This document shows, piece after piece, positions 6,363 to 13,429 of a DNA stretch of 17,976 bases. Source of the DNA: Spirochaetales bacterium (lineage in GTDB: Bacteria; Spirochaetota; Spirochaetia; DSM-27196; PWMO01); contig SKLB01000006.1 of assembly GCA_007123465.1 (NCBI GenBank), positions 1 to 17,976 of the forward strand, read 5' to 3'. Position 1 is the first letter of the stretch; each line of letters begins with the position of its first letter. A model generated the notes under the pieces. It saw nothing but the letters and a program-made list of their open reading frames with translations. It did no database searches and had not been told where the DNA came from. The translations under genes and the position numbers were made by a program.

Positions 6363-8177
6363 ATGCGCATTATGATGTCGATAGAGAAAATGGGCACACT
6401 GCAGAACTCGATGCGCGATGAACTGATCAATACTCTCAATCGGCTGGTAGAACATACTGAGGAAATTTTTCTGCGCCTGGCACAGCAGTGTCCACAGTTG
6501 CTCACGGAGATGACCGCAGGACTGACGCGTTCGGCCGAGCTAGCCCGGTCGGTGCAGGGGCATCACTCCCACACGGAAGATTCCGGCGCCGGTATTGCAG
6601 CGGAGATATCCACAACGCGGCGCATGATCAGCGAAGGCAGCGATACCTTTGCCCGCATGCACCAGACCGATGACCAGCTCTTTGAACAGCTGGACGGCGG
6701 TATCCGGCGCCTGTCCGATCTCGAGCGTCAGATAGCCGAGATCAAGGAAGACTCGATCGAGATGGAGCTGGTGTCGCTCAACGCCATGACCGTTGCGCTC
6801 AAGGCCGGCCGCTCCGGTTTAGCGTTCTCCTACATCACCGAGGAACTCAAACGGTTATCGGCGCAGACTATCAGCCTGACCGAAGATATCACCGAACGCG
6901 GCGAGCGCTTGCGTGGTGCGTTTGTCGAGTTTCGCGGCTCACTCAGTGAAGCCAAGCGCTTCCAGGATGAGTTGTTCAGCGGGTTCCGGCAGAAGCTCGC
7001 GGACAGCTTTGATGAGCTGCACCACGGCATTCAGACGGTTGCCGCTACAATGTCATCGATTCGCGAAAGCTCGATGAAGGTCGAAGAGCCGCTGCGCGCG
7101 ATCATGGAAGAGATCCAGATTCAGGACATCATCAAGCAGTCGGTGGAGCACGTGATTATCTCGCTCAACCAGGTACACGACATCGACGAGCTTGACTCAC
7201 GCCAGGCAATGCTGGACGAGCTGGCGTTCTTCAAACAATTGCCGGAGCTGTGTTCCAACGTACTGGACGATGTGCGCAGCGACATCAGGCGCAGCCTGAC
7301 GCTGTTCCAACAACAAGCCTCCGAAGCCCAGAGCATCATTGCCGATGTCGAACAACAGCGCGATCAATTTGTGTCCTCGCTCTTGAGTGACAACTCTCCG
7401 CAGTCGCTGCAGACGGTGTTTCGCAACGCGTCATCGCTGCTGGAATCGCTGCTGGAGGATCTGGCAACCTCGCAGCGCAAGAAACAGCAGATCGCAGACC
7501 AGAGCGCCGCACTGATGAAGGATGTGCGGGTTCTGGAGGAGGATTTTCGTGCGTTCGGCAACCTGATCACTCGCTTTCACAGCATCGATATTGCCTCCAG
7601 GATCGAGGTCTCAAAACAGGAGGTGCTGCAGCGCATGGGCGGCACCGTCGAGCAGATGACCGAACTGACCGGTAAGATCGATCGCGACGTGGAGTCCGCA
7701 CTGGGAATCACCAAAGAGTTCATCGAGTCGGTCAGCCGCACGGTCAGCGAGTTTCAAAGCGTGGCGCAGCAGGAGGAGCGCTTTGTCAGCGACTTCTGCG
7801 TCTCGATTCAGAAGCAGTACCAGACGCTGTTCCAGGCCAACAACCAGTTCTCGGACTCACTCTCCGGATACTCGCTGTTCACCAGGCGCTTTCTTTCGCT
7901 GTTCACCCAGACCCACGCCGACCTCGAGCGTCTGCAGCAGTTGATAGACGATATCGAACTGATCAAGCACAAGCTTTCCGAGATCACCTCAGCTGCGGAG
8001 GTCCGCATGCGTCCACTGCTGCAGGAGATCGGTCAGGAACAGTGGTCAATCGGCAGCGAACGGCTGCAGAAGATGATCCAGCGCTTCACTATTTTTACCC
8101 ACAAGAAGAAGGCCGGCGAGCTCGGCGGTTTTGCCGTTGAGCAGGGCGCGGAGTCAGGCGATGTCACGCTGTTCTGA
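6363..8177 (+). CDS. Soluble MCP-like coiled-coil chemotaxis protein with C-terminal GDVTLF tail
   Basis: 604 residues, long helices throughout, no signal peptide and no membrane segment, so cytoplasmic. Residues 138-166 (SLNAMTVALKAGRSG...ITEELKRLS) line up with the tip of the MCP signalling hairpin (LNAAIEAARAGE...VVAEEVRKLA). Much of the usual kinase-contact sequence has changed: IEAARAGE has become VALKAGRS. Residues 249-264 hold EEIQIQDIIKQSVEHV, which resembles the CheZ phosphatase helix with its DxxxQ pair (here Asp255 and Gln259). A second, weaker hairpin-like stretch lies at about 405-445 (FHSIDIASRIEVSKQE). The last six residues, GDVTLF, are identical to those of CheD encoded 32 bases downstream. 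I infer a chemotaxis accessory protein, either a degenerate cytoplasmic receptor or a CheY~P phosphatase. ATGs at 6372 and 6375 are alternative starts; no clear Shine-Dalgarno decides. The upstream region is AT-rich (TGTAAT at 6349-6354) with no good -35. Confidence 0.72.
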   Translation: MRIMMSIEKMGTLQNSMRDELINTLNRLVEHTEEIFLRLAQQCPQLLTEMTAGLTRSAELARSVQGHHSHTEDSGAGIAAEISTTRRMISEGSDTFARMHQTDDQLFEQLDGGIRRLSDLERQIAEIKEDSIEMELVSLNAMTVALKAGRSGLAFSYITEELKRLSAQTISLTEDITERGERLRGAFVEFRGSLSEAKRFQDELFSGFRQKLADSFDELHHGIQTVAATMSSIRESSMKVEEPLRAIMEEIQIQDIIKQSVEHVIISLNQVHDIDELDSRQAMLDELAFFKQLPELCSNVLDDVRSDIRRSLTLFQQQASEAQSIIADVEQQRDQFVSSLLSDNSPQSLQTVFRNASSLLESLLEDLATSQRKKQQIADQSAALMKDVRVLEEDFRAFGNLITRFHSIDIASRIEVSKQEVLQRMGGTVEQMTELTGKIDRDVESALGITKEFIESVSRTVSEFQSVAQQEERFVSDFCVSIQKQYQTLFQANNQFSDSLSGYSLFTRRFLSLFTQTHADLERLQQLIDDIELIKHKLSEITSAAEVRMRPLLQEIGQEQWSIGSERLQKMIQRFTIFTHKKKAGELGGFAVEQGAESGDVTLF

Positions 8178-8209
8178 TTGCAACCCCGTAGCAGAGTGCA
8201 ACAGCCGTC

Positions 8210-8806
8210 ATGTACCGTCACTTCAATAACCGGTTTGCCCGGGACGTAGCGATTCTGCATCCCGGCGAGTATTTTGCCACCGGTGATGACATTCTCATCT
8301 CAACCGTCCTGGGCAGCTGCATAGCGGTTGCCTTCTACGATCGCCGTAACTCCGTTGGCGGGCTGAATCACTTCATGCTGCCGGGCTCGCTGAACCAGCA
8401 GAGCGACGTGGTAGCCAGCGAAACCGGCAAGTACGGCATGTACGCCATGGAGCTGTTGATCAACCAGATGATGAAACTCGGTACCCGTCGCAGCGACCTG
8501 GTTGCCAAGGTATTTGGTGGTGCGCACGTGCTGCGGACATCGGTTCCCGGCGGCGGCACGGTGCCGCAGAGCAACATCAAGTTTGCGATGGAATACCTGG
8601 CGCTGGAAAAGATCCCGGTCGAGTCTTCGGATGTCGGCGGTACCGTGGCGCGCAAGATCTTTCTCTTTCCGCGGACCTTTCGCGTGCTGATGAAGCGTAT
8701 CACCGGCCAGCTGATTGTAGACGTTGAGCGCGAAGAAGAGACCTACCTGGAACAACTGCGCAAAGAACAGCAAGCAAAGCAGGGCGGCGACGTTACTCTG
8801 TTCTGA
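8210..8806 (+). CDS. cheD: Chemoreceptor glutamine deamidase CheD
   Basis: 198 residues. CheD deamidates specific glutamines on chemoreceptors and, in Bacillus and Thermotoga, pairs with the CheY~P phosphatase CheC. The core is HPGEYFATGDDILISTVLGSC (17-37) with nucleophile Cys37, followed by GGLNHFMLP (50-58) with His54. The 17-residue Cys-His spacing equals that of Thermotoga CheD (Cys27, His44). Ser31/Thr32 stand where the third catalytic residue is expected. KVFGGAH and the SSDVGGTVARKI strand are further family marks. A charged helix (about 165-192) is added at the C-terminus, ending in GGDVTLF. This exceeds the roughly 160 residues of minimal CheD. The gene follows the MCP-like gene by 32 bases, so one operon is likely. 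Its last 14 bases overlap the convergent FecR-like gene. No obvious Shine-Dalgarno; translation may be coupled to the gene upstream. Confidence 0.93.
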   Translation: MYRHFNNRFARDVAILHPGEYFATGDDILISTVLGSCIAVAFYDRRNSVGGLNHFMLPGSLNQQSDVVASETGKYGMYAMELLINQMMKLGTRRSDLVAKVFGGAHVLRTSVPGGGTVPQSNIKFAMEYLALEKIPVESSDVGGTVARKIFLFPRTFRVLMKRITGQLIVDVEREEETYLEQLRKEQQAKQGGDVTLF

Positions 8807-9878
8807 GAAGTGCCGCGCTCTGCTGCCGGTAGAGACGGATAGCGTAGCGCACGGTGTGCATCTGGTCTTCCACAATGCGACCCTCGCGGCCAAGACGCTC
8901 AAAGAACTCGGCAACGCTCAGCCGCTCACCCACGGCCCGGTCCAGCGGCCCCACACCGGCGTCGGCATACCGCGCCAGCCGCTGCAGCCGGTACCAGTTA
9001 GCCTCAAACGGCAGCAGGGCCTCGTACGCCTGATCCAGGGTCGGACCGAGTTCACGCACCTCGGCCTCGGTGACCTCGCTCTGACGCCGCGGGTCACGCC
9101 CCTGGCGGTCATTCTCCATCCAGCGATCCAGGATATGACGCTGATCCATTAACTGACGATAGGCGGCATCAAACCGCGGCAGCTGATCGAGGTAACCATC
9201 GGCGTAACGGCGGTAGGTATCGATGGCATCAAAGGCAAAATCGGATTCGATCTGATCACGCCAGACCGAGCGGAACCGATCGGCGCGCCCGATGGACATC
9301 GCAACGGTGCGGAACGTCCCGTCCGGACGGTACTCCACCGCGCGCTCGGCATCGGCAAACAGCACCCGGCCGCGCGGATCAGCAACGCGCGCGGTACCGT
9401 AGGAGACGGTTACCAGCACCCCGCCGTCCAGCGCAAGCGTTACGTCGTAGTCGGCGCCGGCCGCGCTGACCTCCGGCCCCGCGGTCAGCACTTCCAGCCG
9501 CGCGCGCGGATCCGCGTCGCGCATCCGCACCGAGACCGCCCCCGAGAGCAGCCGCAGCGCGTGGCTCGGCGGCTCGGTGTTACCGGGTACTTCCAGGTAT
9601 ACCGCGCTGTGTGGCTGGATACGCAGCATGGCGCGCACGCCGATGTGATCCTCGGTCTGTATCTCTATCAGCTCATCGGCGCCGGTCTGAAAGAAGTCAA
9701 ACGGCTGCACCCGCAGACCAAGCCCTATGCCAAGCCATAACGGACGCGCAGCGCGCACCGCGGACGGATCGCCGCTGAGATAGACCACGTGTCCCACCGG
9801 CCGCAGCAGCGGTGCCGCGTACAGCACCGCGCTACCCAGCAGCACACACGCTGCAAGCGCGCAAATCTGCTTGTTCAT
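8793..9878 (-). CDS. Exported FecR-domain protein
   Basis: 361 residues. The N-terminus MNKQICALAACVLLGSAVLYAA is a signal peptide with likely cleavage after AVLYA or LYAA. It contains a Cys but no convincing lipobox, so a periplasmic protein is favoured. Residues about 27-190 look like a FecR-type beta domain: VGHVVYLSGDP, a hydrophobic GLGLRVQPFDFFQTGADELIEIQ strand pair, LRIQPHSAVYLEV, LRLLSGAVSVRM, then VSAAGADYDVTLALDGGVLVTVSYGTARV. From about 215 to the end the protein is helical, charged and rich in Arg and Tyr, possibly an oligomerisation or binding region. Start: the ATG at 9878 overlaps the stop of the upstream radical SAM gene (ATGA), with a GGGGGGAG Shine-Dalgarno just before it. 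The two genes are therefore probably translationally coupled. The substrate or signal is unknown, and there is no TonB receptor or ECF sigma factor nearby, so classical iron signalling is unlikely. The tail overlaps cheD by 14 bases. Confidence 0.75.
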   Translation of the reverse strand: MNKQICALAACVLLGSAVLYAAPLLRPVGHVVYLSGDPSAVRAARPLWLGIGLGLRVQPFDFFQTGADELIEIQTEDHIGVRAMLRIQPHSAVYLEVPGNTEPPSHALRLLSGAVSVRMRDADPRARLEVLTAGPEVSAAGADYDVTLALDGGVLVTVSYGTARVADPRGRVLFADAERAVEYRPDGTFRTVAMSIGRADRFRSVWRDQIESDFAFDAIDTYRRYADGYLDQLPRFDAAYRQLMDQRHILDRWMENDRQGRDPRRQSEVTEAEVRELGPTLDQAYEALLPFEANWYRLQRLARYADAGVGPLDRAVGERLSVAEFFERLGREGRIVEDQMHTVRYAIRLYRQQSAALLRTE

Positions 9879-10975
9879 ACACTCTCCCCCCGCAGCGGGG
9901 CGCCGGCAAACAGCGCTTCCAGCTCGTTGATCTGCTGCGGCAGCCAACCAAACACGCGCTGCCAGACCGTGTCGCTCTCCATACACAGATATATCGGCGG
10001 CTGCGGGCACAAATACTGCTGCAGCGCTGCTACAACGCTGCGGTAGAGCGCCACCCGCTCGCGCTGAATGTAGCGGAACTTGCCGTCGGCACAGCCGACG
10101 AACTCGTCGTGGATGTAGGGCCGCTTGATCTGCGCCTTGAGCGCCGGCGTGTAGCGCAGCGTACCCAGGCTGATCCAGGCAATCCGGCCAGCGTCAACCG
10201 CCGCGGCAATCCGGCGCGCCACATCGCGATACGCCGCAGCCGCGGGGCTGCCGTCGGAGCTGCCGCTGCGGAACATCGGATCAAAGTGAAACGCCACCCG
10301 GTAGCCGCCGCGCGCAGCGCGGCGTGCCGCGTCCAGTCTCTGCGCCAGCGTTGCCGAGGCCCCCTCCTCCACGGCAAATTGCCGCGCGTTGACCGAGAAA
10401 CCGATCACCGCGTTGCCTTTGGGCTCGAGATCCAGCAGATGATCGACAAAGTCGGTCTTGGTCTTGGCCTCAAAGTGGACGTTGGGCAGATCGGCAAGCT
10501 CGCTGATGTAGCGACGCGTGATCTCAAAAAGCGGATCCAGCAGCAGCGAGTCACCGGTTTCGCCGCTGCCAACGCGCAGCGGAACCTCGGGGGCGGCCAG
10601 CGCCTGCGCCCGGATTGCGGTAATTGCCGGTGAGGGATCAGCGTAAACGGTGACCGCAGAGCGCTCGAGGTAGCTCTGCATAATGCAGTAACTGCAGCCC
10701 AGCGGGCAGCCGGCGTAGAGGTCAACGGTGTGGTAGTTGCAGCAGCGATGCACCCGCGTACCCGGACAGGCCGATAGCGCTGCGCCGCGGAACGAGGTCA
10801 CGTAGAGCGTGCGCAGATTGCGCTGAGCCGCGGGGATCTCCGCCACCGAGGTCACCGTCTGCGGCCGCACGTGCGTCAGCTTTGAAATCGCGCGCTGAAC
10901 CGGCTCCAGCTGCAGCGCGTTGGCATCGATATAGACAGCGGCGATGTTATTCCTATAGTAGCTCGAAGAGTTCAT
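9875..10975 (-). CDS. Spore photoproduct lyase-like radical SAM protein (non-classical)
   Basis: 366 residues, about the length of SplB. The radical SAM cluster motif is CPLGCSYC with Cys90, Cys94 and Cys97, nearly the same positions as in Bacillus/Geobacillus SPL. The surroundings (DLYAGCPLGCSYCIMQSYL) are characteristic of the SPL family. The AdoMet-side region VPLRVGSGETGDSLLLDPLF (131-150) aligns with the SPL stretch that holds the catalytic hydrogen-donor cysteine (Cys141 in B. subtilis). Here that position is Glu139 or a neighbour, and no Cys is near. I therefore call it a family member of uncertain reaction rather than a true thymine-dimer lyase. It is the middle gene of a three-gene operon: its first 23 bases overlap the ParB-like gene and its stop overlaps the FecR-like start (ATGA). 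AGGAAG lies about nine bases before the ATG at 10975, which decides the start. Confidence 0.85.
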   Translation of the reverse strand: MNSSSYYRNNIAAVYIDANALQLEPVQRAISKLTHVRPQTVTSVAEIPAAQRNLRTLYVTSFRGAALSACPGTRVHRCCNYHTVDLYAGCPLGCSYCIMQSYLERSAVTVYADPSPAITAIRAQALAAPEVPLRVGSGETGDSLLLDPLFEITRRYISELADLPNVHFEAKTKTDFVDHLLDLEPKGNAVIGFSVNARQFAVEEGASATLAQRLDAARRAARGGYRVAFHFDPMFRSGSSDGSPAAAAYRDVARRIAAAVDAGRIAWISLGTLRYTPALKAQIKRPYIHDEFVGCADGKFRYIQRERVALYRSVVAALQQYLCPQPPIYLCMESDTVWQRVFGWLPQQINELEALFAGAPLRGESV

Positions 10976-11861
10976 CGCTTTCTTCCTGCATCCGCTGCAG
11001 CGCCTCGATTGCGCGCGCCAGATCATCGCGCGAGCGCAGCGTCAGCTGCACCTCGTAGCCGGCCCCCTCAAACTCCGGCGGCGCTTTGAGCTCCAGCGGG
11101 GTTCCCTGAGTCAGCCGTCTCTGTAGCGCTGCGAAGCGGTCTTCCATCGCCGAGAGGCGCGGGTAGCGCAGCCGGCGCAGCGCATCCAGCGGGTCCGCGC
11201 TCTGCATGACGTTCTGCGCCAGCTCAACCGCCGCCGGCTCGTGCAGCCCGTCGCGGCCGCAGAGCTCACTGAGCCACGTCAGCACCAGCCGCCGGTTACT
11301 GAACGACAGCCTGCGCCCGGCGCCGCTGACCGTATCGAGCACCGCAGGCGGCAACGCACCGCACAGCTCGGCGGTGCGCACATCCACCGCCCCCGCCTCC
11401 ACCGCCCGGCGCCAGATCGGCGCCAGTGCCAGGTAGCGCTCCATGCTCTCGGCAAACGTCTGCGCGGCGGTCACCAGCTGCGACAGCTCGGTGTCAAGCG
11501 CAACCCGGTGCTCGCCGGCGTAGCGGTGGATCGCTTCGCGCTCGCTCCAGCTGTAGCCTCCGGCGCGCGCCTCCATGCGCAGCGCCAGCATCAGCGCGTC
11601 GCGGTGGCCGAGCGGTCCCAGGCGGCGCGCCGGCAGCTCACCCACGCCGATCTCGGCGGCACGGCGCACGATTGGGCCACCCCACAGCAGCTGCGCCTCA
11701 GCGGCGTCGGTGGCACCGGCGGCGCTGTCATGCAACGGGGCCAGGGCCAGCACGGCGGTCAGCCCCTGTCGGATAAGCTGGTCGGGAGGCAGGCGTGTCT
11801 GGTCAAAGATGTCCAGCGGGCCAACGCGTTGCACCAGCGTAGCGACCCTCTCCATCTGCAT
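10953..11861 (-). CDS. ParB-like protein with degenerate N-terminal domain
   Basis: 302 residues. The pattern resembles ParB/Srx-fold proteins: LIRQGLTAVLALAP near the N-terminus, LLWGGPIVRRAAEIGVGELPARRL (about residues 58-82; ParB has a GHRRLRAA...VPVRV segment here), then DALMLALRMEARAGGYSWSEREAIHRY, like the helix linking to the helix-turn-helix. In place of the ParB GERR/GHRR box is WGGPIVRR, so CTP/phosphate handling may be lost. The C-terminal part (LDALRRLRYPRLSAMEDRF, then LKAPPEFEGAGYEVQLTLRSRDDLARAIEAL) is a conserved-looking block that I associate from memory with SPL-linked ParB-like proteins. Cytoplasmic, no membrane segment. It overlaps the radical SAM gene by 23 bases and is the first gene of that operon. 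ATG 11861 is chosen over a TTG nine bases upstream because the -10 box lies there; ATG 11855 is also possible. The identification is by pattern only. Confidence 0.55.
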   Translation of the reverse strand: MQMERVATLVQRVGPLDIFDQTRLPPDQLIRQGLTAVLALAPLHDSAAGATDAAEAQLLWGGPIVRRAAEIGVGELPARRLGPLGHRDALMLALRMEARAGGYSWSEREAIHRYAGEHRVALDTELSQLVTAAQTFAESMERYLALAPIWRRAVEAGAVDVRTAELCGALPPAVLDTVSGAGRRLSFSNRRLVLTWLSELCGRDGLHEPAAVELAQNVMQSADPLDALRRLRYPRLSAMEDRFAALQRRLTQGTPLELKAPPEFEGAGYEVQLTLRSRDDLARAIEALQRMQEESDELFELL

Positions 11862-11869
11862 AGTGACCA

Positions 11870-11899
11870 AGCATAGCAGAGAACCGCAGTGCGCTCCAA
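11870..11899 (-). promoter_or_regulatory. Extended -10 promoter of the ParB-like/SPL-like/FecR-like operon
   Basis: Minus strand: weak TTGGAG (11899-11894), 18 bases ending in TGC, then TATGCT (11875-11870, extended -10). Eight bases separate the box from the ATG at 11861, so the mRNA should be leaderless or almost so. Confidence 0.45.
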
Positions 11900-11937
11900 G
11901 CTCCCGCGCTGAGTGCTCAGACGGAGCCCTCAGCTTG
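11897..11937. repeat. Nested dyads between divergent promoters
   Basis: CAAGCT (11897-11902) and AGCTTG (11932-11937) are inverted copies whose arms touch the -35 boxes of the ParB-like operon and of hom. Inside them CTGAG-TG-CTCAG (11909-11920) is a second dyad, and GCTGAG (11908-11913) can alternatively pair with CTCAGC (11929-11934). A regulator site is possible; short dyads also arise by chance. Confidence 0.35.
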
Positions 11938-11964
11938 ACACTGCGTCAACCCGCGGCATACCAT
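11935..11964 (+). promoter_or_regulatory. hom: Possible promoter of hom
   Basis: Perfect TTGACA at 11935-11940, 18 bases, TACCAT at 11959-11964 (4 of 6). Transcription would start near 11971, giving a leader of about 28 bases to the ATG at 11999. This would exclude the in-frame ATG at 11963, which overlaps the -10 box. Confidence 0.5.
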
Positions 11965-11998
11965 GGCCTACCATGTTCAGCGCCACGGTTTACCTGCC

Positions 11999-13342
11999 AT
12001 GAAAAAGACCCAAGACACCACAATTGCGGTAATTGGATGCGGAACAGTGGGTGGAGCGGTCTGCGAAATTCTGTTGCGCGATCGCGATCTGCTGCAGAGC
12101 AAGACCGGCAGCCGCCTGCGGCTGAAGTACATCGTTGACCGGGTCTTCACCTACGCCAAGAATCTGCAGCTCGACGATACCCTGTTTGAGACCAACCTCG
12201 ATCACGCGCTGGAAGATGACGAGGTGCGCATTGTAATCGAACTGGTTGGCGGCATCACCAAGGCGCGCGAGATTACCGAGCAGGCGCTGCGCGCCGGCAA
12301 GCACGTGGTAAGCGCCAACAAAGCGCTGCTGGCGCACCACGGCGCCGAGCTGATGGCTATCGCGCGCGAGAACGGTGTTTCGCTGGCGTTTGAGGCCGCG
12401 GTGGGCGGCGGCATCCCGATTATCCGCGCACTCTACGACGGCCTCGCGGCCAATTCAATCGACGCTATCTACGGCATTGTCAATGGCACCTGCAACTACA
12501 TTCTCACCGAGATGATCGATAAAGAGGAGAGCTACGAGGAAGCGCTGTGGGCGGCGCAGTCCAAGGGGCTGGCCGAGGCCGATCCTACGCTGGATGTCGG
12601 CGGGGCCGACTCGGCGCACAAGATCGCCATCATGGGCGCAATGGCGTTCGGCATCCAGGTCGATTTCGATCAGATCCCGGTTGAGGGCATCGACAACCTG
12701 CAGCAGGAAGACGTGATGTACGCCGACACGCTCGGCTACGTGGTCAAGCTGCTGGCAATTGCCACCCGCGTAGGCGAAGGGGTCTCGCTGCGCGTGCGCC
12801 CGGTTTTCATCTCGCGCGAACACGCGCTGGCGTGGGTCTCGGGACCGTTCAATGCCGTCAGTGTCTACGGACACACCACCGGGCACACGATGTACTACGG
12901 ACGCGGCGCCGGCGGATCGCCAACCGCGGCGGCGGTGGTGTCCGATATCATCGCGGTAGCCTCGGGCACCTACCAGGTGTTCTTCGATCGGTTTACCTTC
13001 TGGCCGGACCGGAACCCGCCGGCCGACCTGATAGCGGTAGCCGAGACCTACAGCCGCTACTACATCCGCACCATGGTTGACGATACCCCCGGGGCACTGG
13101 CCAGAATCGCGTCAATTCTGGGTGAACACGGGATCAGCATTGCCAGCATCCTGCAGGACGAACTGCCGGAGAACAACGGCGCCGACCAGGAGCCGCACTT
13201 TGTGCCGGTGGTGATCACGCTGCACCCGGCCAGGGAAGCCAACGTGCTGCAGGCAATCAACGAGATCGACGAGCTGGACGCCACCGGCGAGAAGAGCTCG
13301 TTGATCAGCATCGTTGACGATCATCCCGAAGGAATCTCCTGA
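11999..13342 (+). CDS. hom: Homoserine dehydrogenase with C-terminal ACT domain
   Basis: 447 residues, typical of the stand-alone bacterial enzyme that reduces aspartate semialdehyde to homoserine with NAD(P)H, the branch point to threonine, methionine and isoleucine. The Rossmann motif is IAVIGCGTVGG (9-19), then IELVGG (80-85), GKHVVSANKALL (100-111), the active-site region FEAAVGGGIPIIRAL (131-145), NGTCNYILTEM (162-172) and KGLAEADPTLDVGGADSAHK (189-208), which holds the catalytic Asp and Lys of the family. An ACT domain starts near residue 354 (YYIRTMVDDTPGALARIASIL) and is the usual site of threonine feedback inhibition. The ATG at 11999 is preferred: the protein begins MKKTQDTTIAVIG like relatives, and the promoter overlaps the other ATG at 11963. 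Diverges from the ParB-like operon; no thrB, thrC or lysC in view. No good Shine-Dalgarno and no clear terminator after the stop. Confidence 0.95.
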   Translation: MKKTQDTTIAVIGCGTVGGAVCEILLRDRDLLQSKTGSRLRLKYIVDRVFTYAKNLQLDDTLFETNLDHALEDDEVRIVIELVGGITKAREITEQALRAGKHVVSANKALLAHHGAELMAIARENGVSLAFEAAVGGGIPIIRALYDGLAANSIDAIYGIVNGTCNYILTEMIDKEESYEEALWAAQSKGLAEADPTLDVGGADSAHKIAIMGAMAFGIQVDFDQIPVEGIDNLQQEDVMYADTLGYVVKLLAIATRVGEGVSLRVRPVFISREHALAWVSGPFNAVSVYGHTTGHTMYYGRGAGGSPTAAAVVSDIIAVASGTYQVFFDRFTFWPDRNPPADLIAVAETYSRYYIRTMVDDTPGALARIASILGEHGISIASILQDELPENNGADQEPHFVPVVITLHPAREANVLQAINEIDELDATGEKSSLISIVDDHPEGIS

Positions 13343-13391
13343 ATCGCGCGGGAACTGCTTCCCTGAGGTTCCGTTACAAAGGGCCGTTGCG

Positions 13392-13420
13392 TTGACACTG
13401 GCCACGGTGCACGCTATTTT
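13392..13420 (+). promoter_or_regulatory. glgP: Sigma-70-type promoter of the glucan phosphorylase gene
   Basis: Perfect TTGACA (13392-13397), exactly 17 bases, TATTTT (13415-13420, 4 of 6). The ATG at 13430 follows after nine bases, predicting a leader of two or three bases. The in-frame TTG at 13421 would lie upstream of the transcription start and is therefore not the start codon. Confidence 0.65.
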
Positions 13421-13429
13421 TTGGCTACC

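Noticed and set aside
9300..11900. Several long plus-strand open frames opposite the three-gene operon
   Set aside because: High GC makes long antisense frames common; these are rich in Arg, Ala and Pro with no recognisable domains, while the minus-strand frames have clear families.
11963..11998. ATG 12 codons upstream in hom
   Set aside because: It overlaps the probable -10 box, and the extra residues do not belong to the family.
13348..13365. Small hairpin GGGAA-CTGC-TTCCC after hom as a terminator
   Set aside because: The stem has only five pairs and no T tract follows.
13421..13429. TTG start for glucan phosphorylase
   Set aside because: It directly abuts the -10 box and would precede the transcription start. 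The ATG at 13430 fits the family N-terminus.
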